Shown one piece after another: positions 56,049 to 64,000 of a DNA stretch of 64,000 bases. The position numbers and the translations under genes were made by a program. The notes below the pieces were generated by a model, which made no database searches, was not told the origin of the DNA, and worked only from the letters and a program-made list of their open reading frames with translations. This DNA comes from Acidaminococcus massiliensis (GTDB taxonomy: Bacteria; Bacillota; Negativicutes; Acidaminococcales; Acidaminococcaceae). The first letter of the stretch is position 1. Each line of letters begins with the position of its first letter. Location of the stretch: contig NZ_LT608315.1 of the NCBI RefSeq assembly GCF_900095825.1, positions 2,533,567 to 2,597,566 of the forward strand, read 5' to 3'.

Positions 56049-56759
56049 ATGTTCCATATTGCCCTTTGTGACAGTGACCATGCCACTATTGCACGACTCA
56101 CCCGCTATATCCATCAGCTCCCGCATCCCACTGATGCCATGAAAATCTACCCGTTTTCCAGCGGCAATACCTTGATCGAAACCTGCCGCCGCAAGATCCA
56201 TTTCAACCTGGTGGTCCTAGGGTCTTTCCAGGGGGAACATCACCATCTGAAAATCGCCCGGGTGCTGCGCCGCTTCGATTCCTTGGTCCCCATTATGGTC
56301 ATTTCCGATCACATCCAGGATTCCCTGGCCGGCTACGAGATCCCTTTGTACCGTTATTATCACAAATCCGTTGCCCCCTTTCTCTTCCAAAAAGATCTGC
56401 AGCATCTGCTGGAAAGCAATTCCTGTCCCCAAAACCATTCCTATCTGTTCAGCAACTGGCAGGGGCTGCACCATGTCCTGCTGAAGGAAATCCTCTTTTT
56501 CAAATCAGAGGGATCCCGGATCCTGGTTGCCACCCAGCGGGGCTCTTTCATCTACAGGGATTCCATCCGGAGCCTGGAAGTCCGTCTCCAACGATACAAC
56601 TTCCTGAGAATCCACCGCAGCTATATGGTGAATCTCCACTGGATCCGGAATATCCGGGGTGAAGAGGTGACCCTGCTGAACGGAAGGATCCTCCCTCTGG
56701 CCAAGACCCGTTCCAAGATGCTTCGGGAGAGCATGGTCAGCCAGCTGGGACAGATATGA
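56049..56759 (+). CDS. LytTR-type response regulator with degenerate receiver
   Basis: The 236-residue protein has a receiver-like N-domain (MFHIALCDSDHATIARL) and a C-terminal LytTR DNA-binding domain (about residues 135-232: ILFFKSEGSRILVAT, FLRIHRSYMVNLHWI). In the receiver the residue where the phospho-acceptor Asp is expected, at the end of strand 3 (FNLVVLGSFQ), is Gly58. The acidic pair near the start is present (D8, D10). No histidine kinase is adjacent. It may work without phosphorylation. ATG 56049 has ACGGAGG upstream. Confidence 0.85.
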   Translation: MFHIALCDSDHATIARLTRYIHQLPHPTDAMKIYPFSSGNTLIETCRRKIHFNLVVLGSFQGEHHHLKIARVLRRFDSLVPIMVISDHIQDSLAGYEIPLYRYYHKSVAPFLFQKDLQHLLESNSCPQNHSYLFSNWQGLHHVLLKEILFFKSEGSRILVATQRGSFIYRDSIRSLEVRLQRYNFLRIHRSYMVNLHWIRNIRGEEVTLLNGRILPLAKTRSKMLRESMVSQLGQI

Positions 56760-56760
56760 A

Positions 56761-56790
56761 AAGAGGTGCTGCCCCAACAGCACCTCTTTC
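56761..56790. terminator. Terminator between the LytTR and FAD oxidoreductase genes
   Basis: AAGAGGTGCTG / CAGCACCTCTT with a short C-rich loop lies between convergent genes; A and T residues flank both sides. Confidence 0.7.
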
Positions 56791-56810
56791 ACCGATCCAG
56801 TGTCCTTTTT

Positions 56811-58199
56811 CTACCCTTTCATCCTTTCCCCGATGATCCTGGCTACATAGACACCGCTGGCACTGGCCTGGCTCAGTCCCCGGGTAATGCCTGCGCCATC
56901 TCCGATGGCAAAGAAATTGGGCAGCTTCGTTTCCAGCTGGCCATCTAATTCCAACCGGGAACTGTAGAATTTCACTTCCACTCCGTACAGAAGCGTGTCA
57001 TCATTGGCAGTCCCCGGAGCCACTTTGTCCAGGGCATAGATCATCTCGATGATATTGTCCAGATGCCGTTTGGGCAGCACCAGGCTCAAGTCTCCAGGCA
57101 CTGCATTGAGGGTGGGCCGAAGAAAGCTCTGCCCCAGCCGATGGGAATTTGTCCTCCGTCCCTTGATCAAATCTCCAAAACGCTGGACCAGGACCCCGCC
57201 TCCCAGCATATTGGAAAGGGAAGCAATATGCTTGCCATAGCGATGGGGTTCCTTGAAAGGTTCTGTGAATCGATTGCTCACCAGAAGGGCGAAGTTGGTA
57301 TTGCCGCTGTTTCTTTTCGGGTCACTGAAACTATGCCCGTTGACGGTGATGATGCCATCGGTATTTTCTGCTACCACATAACCATTGGGATTCATGCAGA
57401 AAGTCCGCACCCGATCTCCATATCCCTTGGTCCGGTAGACCAGTTTGGCTTCATAGACTTCATCAGTGATCTCCTGGAATACCGCCGCAGGGACCTCCAC
57501 CCGGACCCCTACATCTACCTGATTGTTGGTCAGTTCCAGTCCCAGGCCCTCGCACTGATCGGAGAACCATTCAGCCCCAGCCCGGCCGGGAGCGCCGATT
57601 AGGTAGGTACACTGAATGCTGTCTTCCCGGTCTTTCAAAAGCACTTCATAGCCTTCGCTGCAGGGGCGGAAAGATTCCACCTGGGTGTCACATTGGATCT
57701 CAATGCCATGTTCCAGCAGGAACCGGTAGATGCTGGCCATGAGTTTCCGGTTATTGTCCGTTCCCAGATGGCGCACCTTGGCATTTAAAAGGTGCAGATC
57801 CACCCCCAGGGCCTTCCGGCCGATCTTACAGTTTTTGGTGGAATAGACTTCCCCAGGAGCACCATGTTTCAAATTGATGCCATCCACATAATCGATCAAT
57901 TCCATCACGGTCTTTTTGGGGATATAATCACTGAGCCACCCACCGAATTCCGTAGTAAAGTTGTATTTCCCGTCAGAAAACGCCCCTGCGCCCCCAAAGC
58001 CCCGCATGATGCTGCAGGGAGTGCAGCGGACACACTTTTCCACCTTGCCGGCAATGATGGGGCAGTTCCGGAAGTCGATGGCATGGCCTTCTTCCAGGAT
58101 CAGGACTTTCACTTCAGGATATTTCAGGACAAACTCATATGCTGCATAAATGGAAGCCGGGCCGCCGCCGATAATGGCCACATCGACTTTTTTCTTCAT
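56811..58199 (-). CDS. FAD-dependent oxidoreductase (COG2509 type)
   Basis: The 462-residue protein has the dinucleotide-binding motif AIIGGGPASIYAAYEF and a C-terminal FAD motif PNFFAIGDGAGITRGLSQA. A Cys cluster CPIIAGKVEKCVRCTPC is followed by GFGGAGAFSDGK, as in the uncharacterised FAD-dependent dehydrogenase family. The substrate is unknown. Its ATG overlaps the stop of the upstream gene by 4 bases; it is the last of a three-gene coupled operon. Confidence 0.9.
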   Translation of the reverse strand: MKKKVDVAIIGGGPASIYAAYEFVLKYPEVKVLILEEGHAIDFRNCPIIAGKVEKCVRCTPCSIMRGFGGAGAFSDGKYNFTTEFGGWLSDYIPKKTVMELIDYVDGINLKHGAPGEVYSTKNCKIGRKALGVDLHLLNAKVRHLGTDNNRKLMASIYRFLLEHGIEIQCDTQVESFRPCSEGYEVLLKDREDSIQCTYLIGAPGRAGAEWFSDQCEGLGLELTNNQVDVGVRVEVPAAVFQEITDEVYEAKLVYRTKGYGDRVRTFCMNPNGYVVAENTDGIITVNGHSFSDPKRNSGNTNFALLVSNRFTEPFKEPHRYGKHIASLSNMLGGGVLVQRFGDLIKGRRTNSHRLGQSFLRPTLNAVPGDLSLVLPKRHLDNIIEMIYALDKVAPGTANDDTLLYGVEVKFYSSRLELDGQLETKLPNFFAIGDGAGITRGLSQASASGVYVARIIGERMKG

Positions 58200-59155
58200 T
58201 TCTTGAACACCTCTTTGTCATTGACTGTATTGAAGATAATGGAGGAAATCTGGTTGATGGTCTTCCTGCTTTCTTCCGGACGCACCGCTTTATCCATCAA
58301 AATGGCCAACACATATTTTTCCTTCCCGTAAATGATGCCGGCAGAACCCAGGACCGCCCCCCGGTCGGACTGGAGGCCGGCGATTTTCGTCTTCTTAGGC
58401 AGCAGGGCTCCCAGCATATCCCGCCCAGGCTGTTTCCGCAGGAGTCCCACCAGATAAGCATCCTGTTTCTGAGATACACATTTCCCCTCATAAAGCCGGG
58501 TCAGCAGATTCACCAGATCGTTGACGGAAGTATAGCTGAGCTGCCGTTTCTCCTGAGGGGCCAGAACATCTTCTCCATTTTCCCCAGAGGGCAGCTGATG
58601 GATGCCGATGACCGTATCTGCATATCCCTGTTTGGCCAGCCAGCTATTCAGGTCCTCCCGGCCGGCAATCCAGATCAGCTTATACAAAGCTGTAGCATCA
58701 TTCTGGAGCAGCATGTCCTCCAGCAGATTCTGTACCGTAAGACGGCTGCCTACCGGCAGTTTCCCCAAAACTGGGCTGTCCGGACGGAAATCCTTTTCCC
58801 GAAGCGTATAGACTTCGTCCAGTGCCAGTTCCTTGTCTTCCACCTGCCGCAGCACGCCGGCAGCCACATAAAGACGCACCATGTCCCCCGCCGGCATCTT
58901 CCCGGAATAATTGTAGAACACATCTTCATTCTCCAGGGAATGGTAATAGACAGAACAGGCGGCTCCGCTCTGGGCGATGACATTGTTCAAATAATCATAG
59001 GGCAGTTTGGTATCCTGGGAATGGACCGTCTGTGCCTGCTGAGCCTGCTGCTGCTGTTCCAGATATTTGGGACTCCGGTGGAGAAGGGTGATGGACACCG
59101 CCCCCACCACCACAAGAGCGATGAAGCAAAGGAGGATCTTCTTATTAATGCTCAT
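58196..59155 (-). CDS. Beta-lactamase-fold protein with altered active site
   Basis: The 319-residue membrane-anchored protein has one N-terminal helix (ILLCFIALVVVGAVSITLL), a Gln-rich linker and a class A beta-lactamase-like domain. The SxxK motif, expected in PAGDMVRLYVAAG, reads D91-M-V-R94, so both the nucleophile Ser and the Lys are gone. The second motif is QNDATA (N152-D153) and the third region reads KTKIAG. It is probably not an active hydrolase and may bind cell-wall peptides. Both ends overlap neighbours by 4 bases. Confidence 0.82.
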   Translation of the reverse strand: MSINKKILLCFIALVVVGAVSITLLHRSPKYLEQQQQAQQAQTVHSQDTKLPYDYLNNVIAQSGAACSVYYHSLENEDVFYNYSGKMPAGDMVRLYVAAGVLRQVEDKELALDEVYTLREKDFRPDSPVLGKLPVGSRLTVQNLLEDMLLQNDATALYKLIWIAGREDLNSWLAKQGYADTVIGIHQLPSGENGEDVLAPQEKRQLSYTSVNDLVNLLTRLYEGKCVSQKQDAYLVGLLRKQPGRDMLGALLPKKTKIAGLQSDRGAVLGSAGIIYGKEKYVLAILMDKAVRPEESRKTINQISSIIFNTVNDKEVFKK

Positions 59156-59826
59156 AATGTACTCATGACCTTTCTATGGACCTTCAGCCACTTTTCCCGT
59201 TCCCTGTAATCCGGCAGGATCCGGGCCACAGAGAGCCAGAAGGCTTTGTTATGGGACATATTCCGGATATGGCAGAGTTCATGGACCACCACATAGGCAA
59301 TGACCTCCCGAGGACAGAATACCAGAGGCCAGGAGAAGCCCAGTTCCCCTTTATAATTGCAGTACCCCCAGCGGGATCGGGCCCGGCTGCATTTTACCCG
59401 GGGCAGAGGCAGCCCCATGAGGGACGCATACTGGCTGACCATTTCAAACAGTATCGGTGCCAACTGCTGGATCAGGAAGCGGACCAGACTCTCCCGGGTT
59501 TCTTCCAGGCCCATAAAAAGGTTCCCTGACTGGAGCCGGAATCCTTTTCCCGGCTGCCGATGCAGGGTGCAATCCTGTCCGAACAGCAGGAAAGTCTCCC
59601 CCTCCTCCAGTTCCAGAGTCCGGTGTTCCGACTGTTCCCGGCGGACCTTTTCCTGGGCCCGCTTGATCCATGATTCTTTTTTTGCCACTACCTGTTCCAG
59701 CTGCCGTCGGGAAAGGCCGTAAGGGATCCGCAGGACCAAGGTCCCATCTCCGCAGACTTCAAAACCGATACTCCGGCGCCAGGACTGGATGATCCGGGCA
59801 TTTTTCAACAAAGATTGATCTATCAT
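59152..59826 (-). CDS. YgjP/SprT-like metallopeptidase domain protein (DUF45)
   Basis: The 224-residue protein has the zinc motif VVHELCHIRNMSHNKAFW with the two His and Glu of HExxH and a third His. The upstream segment SRWGYCNYKGELGFSWPLV is typical of the family. The start was set at ATG 59826 with AGGAAGG in front; a longer open frame to 59925 runs through the divergent promoters. The predicted minus-strand promoter ends so near the ATG that the mRNA may be nearly leaderless. It is first of a coupled trio. Confidence 0.85.
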   Translation of the reverse strand: MIDQSLLKNARIIQSWRRSIGFEVCGDGTLVLRIPYGLSRRQLEQVVAKKESWIKRAQEKVRREQSEHRTLELEEGETFLLFGQDCTLHRQPGKGFRLQSGNLFMGLEETRESLVRFLIQQLAPILFEMVSQYASLMGLPLPRVKCSRARSRWGYCNYKGELGFSWPLVFCPREVIAYVVVHELCHIRNMSHNKAFWLSVARILPDYREREKWLKVHRKVMSTL

Positions 59827-59835
59827 AGCCTTCCT

Positions 59836-59880
59836 ATTATAGCATAGAACATTGACCACTGTCATACTTTCTCCTATAAT
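59836..59880. promoter_or_regulatory. Interleaved divergent promoters
   Basis: Plus strand: TTGACC (59852-59857), 17 bp, TATAAT (59875-59880). Minus strand: ATGACA (59865-59860), 18 bp, TATAAT (59841-59836). The two overlap so that polymerase cannot occupy both together. Confidence 0.7.
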
Positions 59881-59910
59881 ATCAGTAACATACGGAGGAA
59901 GTGTAATCTC

Positions 59911-61209
59911 ATGGATTCTTTGCATATCCCGACTACAGCGCTGACGCTGATCCTGATTGTCTTTATCTCTTTTTCAGCCTTTTTTTCTGCCTCGGAAACA
60001 GCTCTCACCGGTTCCAATAAGCTGCGGCTGAAGAACCAGGCCAAAGGAGGCAGCAAAAAAGCCCGGAAGGCCCTTCGGCTGCTGAACCATTTTGACGATG
60101 CCCTGTCCACCATCCTGATTGGGAACAATGTGGTGAACATCGCCACCGCATCCCTGGCTGCCGCTGTCTCCACAGCGGCTTTTGGTCCATCTGGACTGGC
60201 GCTGGCTACCGTTTTCACCACCATCGTGATCCTGATTTTTGGAGAAGTGATCCCGAAAAGTGTGGCCAGCGATGCACCGGAAAAATATGCCATGGACTGC
60301 TCTGGTCTGCTCAGTGTACTGGTTTTCCTGTTCACCCCGCTGAATTTCCTGTTCCGGCTGCTGAAAAGTGCTTTCAACCGCTGCCTGCGCAAGAAAGTCT
60401 CCCACAAGTATGCCACAGAAGATGAACTGCTGCTGATGGTGGATGAAGTGGAAAGTGGAGGCGGCATCAACAAACAGGACAGTCAGCTGATCAAAAGCGC
60501 CATTGAGTTCAGTGATATCCGGGTTCGGGAAATCATGACCCCCCGGGTGGACATGGTGGCCATGGATATTTCCGAAGGAAAGGAAGAAGCCTTGAAGCTG
60601 TTCAGCGGCCATGGCTTTTCCCGGCTGCCAGTGTTCAAAGATGACTACAGTGAAATCATTGGAGTCCTCCACGCCAAGGATTTCTTTGCGGCCTATCTCC
60701 AGGATCCTCATTTCGACCTGAAAAAACAGATTAAAAAAGCAGCCCTGGTCCATCAGTCCACCAAAATCTCCCGGGTGCTGAAGACCCTGCAAGAAGCCAA
60801 GGTAGAAATGGCCATGGTGATGGACAGTTATGGTACGGTCCGGGGCCTGGTGACCACCGAAGACATTGTGGAAGAGCTGGTGGGAGAGATTTGGGATGAG
60901 CACGACAAGGCAGTTTCTTCATTCCGGAAACTGGGCAAGAACCGGTATCTGGTTTCCTGCTCCTCCAATTCCCAGAACGCCAATCTGTTCGATCTGTTCA
61001 AATACCTGGATCTGGATATCGACGATTACGGATTGGAAAACAATTCCATCAGCGGCTGGGTGGTGGATACCCTGGAAACCATCCCCAAGAAAGGGGATAC
61101 CTTTGACTGCCGGAACCTCCATGTGACCGTGACCCAGGCTAATGAACACCGGGTCCAAGAAATCATCGTGGAGGTGCGGCCGGAGAGAAAAAAGGATAGC
61201 GAAGAGTAA
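59911..61209 (+). CDS. CNNM/CorC/HlyC family membrane protein
   Basis: The 432-residue protein has an N-terminal DUF21 membrane domain (FISFSAFFSASETALTGSNK, about residues 10-190), two CBS domains (MTPRVDMVAMD and HAKDFFAAY regions, about 205-330) and a C-terminal CorC/HlyC transporter-associated domain. Relatives act in magnesium efflux or resistance; the historic name hemolysin is misleading. GGAGGAAG precedes ATG 59911. It is divergent from the metallopeptidase operon. Confidence 0.93.
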   Translation: MDSLHIPTTALTLILIVFISFSAFFSASETALTGSNKLRLKNQAKGGSKKARKALRLLNHFDDALSTILIGNNVVNIATASLAAAVSTAAFGPSGLALATVFTTIVILIFGEVIPKSVASDAPEKYAMDCSGLLSVLVFLFTPLNFLFRLLKSAFNRCLRKKVSHKYATEDELLLMVDEVESGGGINKQDSQLIKSAIEFSDIRVREIMTPRVDMVAMDISEGKEEALKLFSGHGFSRLPVFKDDYSEIIGVLHAKDFFAAYLQDPHFDLKKQIKKAALVHQSTKISRVLKTLQEAKVEMAMVMDSYGTVRGLVTTEDIVEELVGEIWDEHDKAVSSFRKLGKNRYLVSCSSNSQNANLFDLFKYLDLDIDDYGLENNSISGWVVDTLETIPKKGDTFDCRNLHVTVTQANEHRVQEIIVEVRPERKKDSEE

Positions 61210-61237
61210 AACGTGAAGAGCGAAAGGATGTGTTGGC

Positions 61238-61768
61238 ATGGAAAACCGATTTTTGATCGTAGTCGATATGCAGAATGATTTTGTAGGCGGCAGCCTAGGG
61301 TCGGAGGCGGCCCAGGCCATTACTCCGGCCGTCCTGAAAAAAGTGGCTGCCTTCCCCGGGAAGGTGATTTTCACCCAGGACACCCATGGCACAGATTATT
61401 TGGAGACCCAGGAAGGCCGCCGGTTGCCGGTGAAACACTGCATCAAAGGGACGCCGGGCTGGCGGCTGATCCCAGGGCTGGAAAAGCTCCAACAGGAACA
61501 CCACTGGCCCGTGATCCAAAAGCCTTCTTTCGGTTCGGTGAAGCTGGCAGAAACTCTCCAGGAACTGGACCGGAAACAGTCCATCAGCAGCATCGAACTG
61601 ATCGGCCTGTGCACGGACATCTGTGTGGTGAGCAATGCACTGCTGCTGAAGGCGGCTCTGCCAGAAGTGGAAATCCGGGTGGACAGCCGCTGCTGTGCCG
61701 GGGTCACACCGGAAAGCCATCAGGCAGCCCTGGAAACCATGAAAAGCTGCCAAATTGTAGTAGAATAA
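61238..61768 (+). CDS. Isochorismatase-family cysteine hydrolase
   Basis: The 176-residue protein shows the family triad: Asp in VVDMQNDFV (D10), Lys in IQKPSFGS and Cys in GLCTDICVVSN. The metal-site Asp and His of nicotinamidases may correspond to TQDTHGTDY, which makes nicotinamidase the likeliest activity, but this is inference. It follows the CorC-type gene by 28 bases and ends at a strong terminator. Confidence 0.88.
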   Translation: MENRFLIVVDMQNDFVGGSLGSEAAQAITPAVLKKVAAFPGKVIFTQDTHGTDYLETQEGRRLPVKHCIKGTPGWRLIPGLEKLQQEHHWPVIQKPSFGSVKLAETLQELDRKQSISSIELIGLCTDICVVSNALLLKAALPEVEIRVDSRCCAGVTPESHQAALETMKSCQIVVE

Positions 61769-61769
61769 A

Positions 61770-61814
61770 AAAGATGGATCCGCTGCGCACGCAGCGGATC
61801 CATCTTCTTTATTC
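61770..61814. terminator. Bidirectional terminator
   Basis: AAGATGGATCCGCTGCG / CGCAGCGGATCCATCTT with a CA loop, A-run left and TTT-rich right, between convergent genes. Confidence 0.9.
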
Positions 61815-63125
61815 TTTTTCTTCCGGCTGGGGCGCCAGCATGATCTTGATGATCTCCTTATCCGTTTCCCGCATGCCTTCCCGACCCAGCTGGCTAACGT
61901 TGCGGATGGTGGCTTCCACTCCGTTGTTCACAATGCCGTCTCCGCTCTTGAACTCGTTGCCGCTCTTGTACATGGAGTAGCCCAGGAGCCCGGCTTCCAC
62001 GCTGGAAGCGATCTTGGCGGCACAGGAGGCCTTAGCCCCGTCACAGATGATCCCGGACACAATGGCCAGAGAATTGACCAAGGTATGGGAAATGGCATCA
62101 TAGCCTTCCCCATGGAGATAGGCAATGCCGCAGCCAGCGGCGCACCCGGCGCTGACGGCCCCGCAGTAGGCGGACAGCCGACCGATTCCGGTCTTTTCAT
62201 GGATGGCGATCAGGTTGGACAGAGTGAGAGCCCGGTACAGTTTTTCCTTGGAAACATTCAGTTCCTTGGCGTATTCGATGACAGGCACGGACACGGTGAT
62301 CCCCTGGTTGCCACTGCCGGAATTGATCACCACCGGCAGTTCGCAGCCGTTCATCCGGGCATCGGACCCGGCCGCCGCCTTGGCCACCGCCCGGTTCTTG
62401 ATGTCGCTGCCATAGGTCTTCAGCAGCACAGAACCGATGTTGGCCCCATAGTTCCCCAGCAGCCCTTCTTCGGAAATGGCAGTGTTGCACTGGATCTGGG
62501 GATCCAGCATGGGCTTCACGTCTTCGATATCACAGGTATTTGCGAAATCCAGGATGTCTCTGATGTTCAGCAGGTTCTTGTCCGCCAGGCCCACCTCTTT
62601 GCTTTCGTCTTGACAGCCGGCGCCTCCGTCCTTCTTGGCTTCGTACAGGGTCTTTTCATCCTTCTGGATCAGGACGATGTTGGTGTGGTACTGGGCGATC
62701 CGCACCAGGGAAGAATGGTCTTTCTTGTGGAGTTTGACGATGATATCGAAGATCAGTCCATTGTCCACCGCATCCACCTGGATGGGCACGTTCTTCAGGA
62801 AGTCCTTCATTTCTTTCTTCTGTTCCGGAGTCACTTCCGCAATGACTTCCAGCTGCTTTTCAGATTTGCCGCCCACGATCCCAGCGGCGGCTGCTGCCTG
62901 GATGCCTTTCAGTCCGTCAGTGTTGGGCACCACCACACTCTTTACATTCTTGATGATGTTGCCGCTGACGCCGATTTCCACCTTGTCCGGCAGGGCCCCC
63001 AGGATTTCCCGGGCTTTGGCCGCCGCATAAGCAATGGCAATGGGTTCGGTGCAGCCCATGGCCGGCACCAGTTCTTCCTTTAGGATCTGTACATAAGTCC
63101 CATATCTTTTATCCGTCTTTTCCAT
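61809..63125 (-). CDS. cyuA: UPF0597 family protein, L-cysteine desulfidase type
   Basis: The 438-residue protein is of the serine dehydratase alpha-like fold with MGCTEPIAIAYAAAKA near the N-terminus (C25), CGAVSAGCAAGCGIAY and IICDGAKASCAAKI, cysteines that in archaeal cysteine desulfidase hold a 4Fe-4S cluster. It probably degrades L-cysteine to pyruvate, sulfide and ammonia, useful to an amino-acid fermenter. Another member of the family is partly present at the window end. The gene symbol is by homology. Confidence 0.85.
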   Translation of the reverse strand: MEKTDKRYGTYVQILKEELVPAMGCTEPIAIAYAAAKAREILGALPDKVEIGVSGNIIKNVKSVVVPNTDGLKGIQAAAAAGIVGGKSEKQLEVIAEVTPEQKKEMKDFLKNVPIQVDAVDNGLIFDIIVKLHKKDHSSLVRIAQYHTNIVLIQKDEKTLYEAKKDGGAGCQDESKEVGLADKNLLNIRDILDFANTCDIEDVKPMLDPQIQCNTAISEEGLLGNYGANIGSVLLKTYGSDIKNRAVAKAAAGSDARMNGCELPVVINSGSGNQGITVSVPVIEYAKELNVSKEKLYRALTLSNLIAIHEKTGIGRLSAYCGAVSAGCAAGCGIAYLHGEGYDAISHTLVNSLAIVSGIICDGAKASCAAKIASSVEAGLLGYSMYKSGNEFKSGDGIVNNGVEATIRNVSQLGREGMRETDKEIIKIMLAPQPEEKE

Positions 63126-63143
63126 TTGATTCTCCCCTTATTT

Positions 63144-63638
63144 CTATTTCTTCCGATTGAAAGTCAGCCGCATCTGATGCCACACCACATCTCCGTGGGT
63201 GGAATCAGAGATGCCTTCATCCACAAAACCGAATTTGGCGTAATAGTGGACCAGCCTGTCCTTGCAGGTGAGCACCACCCCCTGCCGGCCCTCCGCCTGG
63301 GCCGCATCGATGAATTTTTCCAGTACTTCACCGGCCAGGCCCTGTTTCCGACGGTGGGGATCCGTGTCCACCCCGAAGATCATCTGCCAGGCCCCGTCTT
63401 CCTGATGCATGTCCGCTTTTTCATACATCTCGTCGGTCAGGTCCGGGTGATCCGTCACCAGGCCGTTTACAAAGGAGACCAGCTGATCTCCGTCCCACAG
63501 GAGGAAAAAGTGATTGGGATAGGTCTTCACCCGATCCTGGATGGATTTCCGGGTAGCCGCTTCTGCCTGAGGGAAGCAGGCGGCTTCCAGGTTGGCGATG
63601 GCGTCCACATCCTGGGGCTTAGCACAGCGAATTTCCAT
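63144..63638 (-). CDS. GNAT family N-acetyltransferase
   Basis: The 164-residue acetyltransferase has the acetyl-CoA loop VDTDPHRRKQGLAGEVL and the closing YYAKFGFVDEG. It begins MEIRCAKPQDVDAIANLE. ATG 63638 stands one base after the upstream stop codon, suggesting coupling with the UPF0597 gene. The substrate is unknown. Confidence 0.9.
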   Translation of the reverse strand: MEIRCAKPQDVDAIANLEAACFPQAEAATRKSIQDRVKTYPNHFFLLWDGDQLVSFVNGLVTDHPDLTDEMYEKADMHQEDGAWQMIFGVDTDPHRRKQGLAGEVLEKFIDAAQAEGRQGVVLTCKDRLVHYYAKFGFVDEGISDSTHGDVVWHQMRLTFNRKK

Positions 63639-63639
63639 A

Positions 63640-64000
63640 TCAGTCTTCCTCCTCTTTCCCGCTTTTGTTTTTGTCCTGGAGAATGTCCACAATGGTCTTT
63701 TCCGTCCCCGTCATACCGGGAGAGGCGATCCGTCCCATATTCTTCATGGTTTCTTCCGGGGTGGCCCCGTTGATCCCGTGGGCATCGAAGATATAAGCAT
63801 GGTCCATGGCCAGGGCCGCAGAGGCAAAAGCCATTTCCACCGCCGTCATGCCTTTCATGACGCAGCCCTGGTTGCCTCCGTCGCAGATCATGCCGGTAAT
63901 GGAGCTGGCCATGTTGTTGAGAGCCCGGGTCATGCCCTCCGCGTCCCCGCCCTTCAGGAACACCAGGGCGCAGGCGGCACCAGTACCGGCGGCAATGGCG
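63640..64000 (-). CDS. UPF0597 family protein, second copy (partial, 5' end beyond window)
   Basis: Only about the last 120 codons lie in the window; the open frame continues past base 64000 (reading ACALVFLKGG across an internal Val). The conserved segments SSITGMICDGGNQGCVMK and GRIASPGMTGTEKTIVDI match the corresponding parts of the complete UPF0597 gene at 61809, but identity is moderate, so it is a paralogue rather than a recent duplicate. Iron-sulfur L-serine dehydratase is a related alternative. Confidence 0.8.
   Translation of the reverse strand, partial: AIAAGTGAACALVFLKGGDAEGMTRALNNMASSITGMICDGGNQGCVMKGMTAVEMAFASAALAMDHAYIFDAHGINGATPEETMKNMGRIASPGMTGTEKTIVDILQDKNKSGKEEED

Overview
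The window looks like the chromosome of a diderm Firmicute of class Negativicutes, most plausibly Acidaminococcaceae (Acidaminococcus or a close relative). The reasons are: Firmicutes-type ribosome binding sites and housekeeping genes; trimeric autotransporters with a YadA-type outer-membrane anchor followed by an SLH domain of the Negativicutes peptidoglycan-binding kind; FeoA/FeoA/FeoB iron uptake; and an acyl-CoA dehydrogenase-EtfA-rubredoxin fusion next to a flavodiiron protein, typical of strict anaerobes. The genus is inference; no database was consulted.

Layout. 1-2570 is accessory and intergenic DNA: an IS110-family element (about 260-1781) with a convincing bridge-RNA gene upstream of its recombinase, inserted in a palindromic REP-like unit; several inverted repeats and heptamer micro-arrays; and a small par/Fst-like type I toxin-antitoxin locus (2170-2368) whose 22-residue toxin is too short for ordinary gene finding. 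2665-5157 holds a nitroreductase and methionine aminopeptidase (minus strand) divergent from a DUF368 undecaprenyl-phosphate translocase family protein. 5246-8293 is a ferrous-iron operon feoA-feoA-feoB plus a 46-residue Cys-rich FeoB-associated membrane protein, behind a promoter overlapped by an inverted repeat. 8330-12090 (minus) is a redox/stress-like cluster (cupin, exported carboxymuconolactone decarboxylase-like protein, small Cys protein, flavodoxin, SGNH lipoprotein, flavodoxin lipoprotein), divergent from a LysR regulator. 13238-16373 is the dehydrogenase-EtfA-rubredoxin fusion with a flavodiiron protein. 16494-17960 is an exported WG-repeat protein.

18003-38598 is filled by two giant tandem trimeric autotransporter adhesins (3028 and 3688 residues) that share long nearly identical 3' segments; the second has an intrinsic terminator in its leader. 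39056-47654 carries an alpha/beta hydrolase, then the minus-strand block lspA-rluD-like-pyrR-smc-ftsY with a 6S RNA gene just upstream of lspA, and a crotonase-family enzyme. 47788-53383 is a complete rRNA operon (16S, tRNA-Ile, tRNA-Ala, 23S, 5S; minus strand) with two tandem consensus promoters and a terminator.

53423-64000 holds an unrecognised 506-residue protein, a DUF2971 protein, an orphan LytTR regulator with a degenerate receiver domain, a translationally overlapped trio (YgjP-like metallopeptidase, catalytically altered beta-lactamase-fold protein, FAD oxidoreductase), a CorC/HlyC-type protein, an isochorismatase-family hydrolase, and two UPF0597/L-cysteine desulfidase-type genes separated by a GNAT acetyltransferase, the last running off the window.

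The strongest discoveries are the bridge RNA with matching guides and circle-junction promoter, the par/Fst-like toxin locus, and the recurrent period-7 intergenic arrays. I saw no CRISPR array or prophage.
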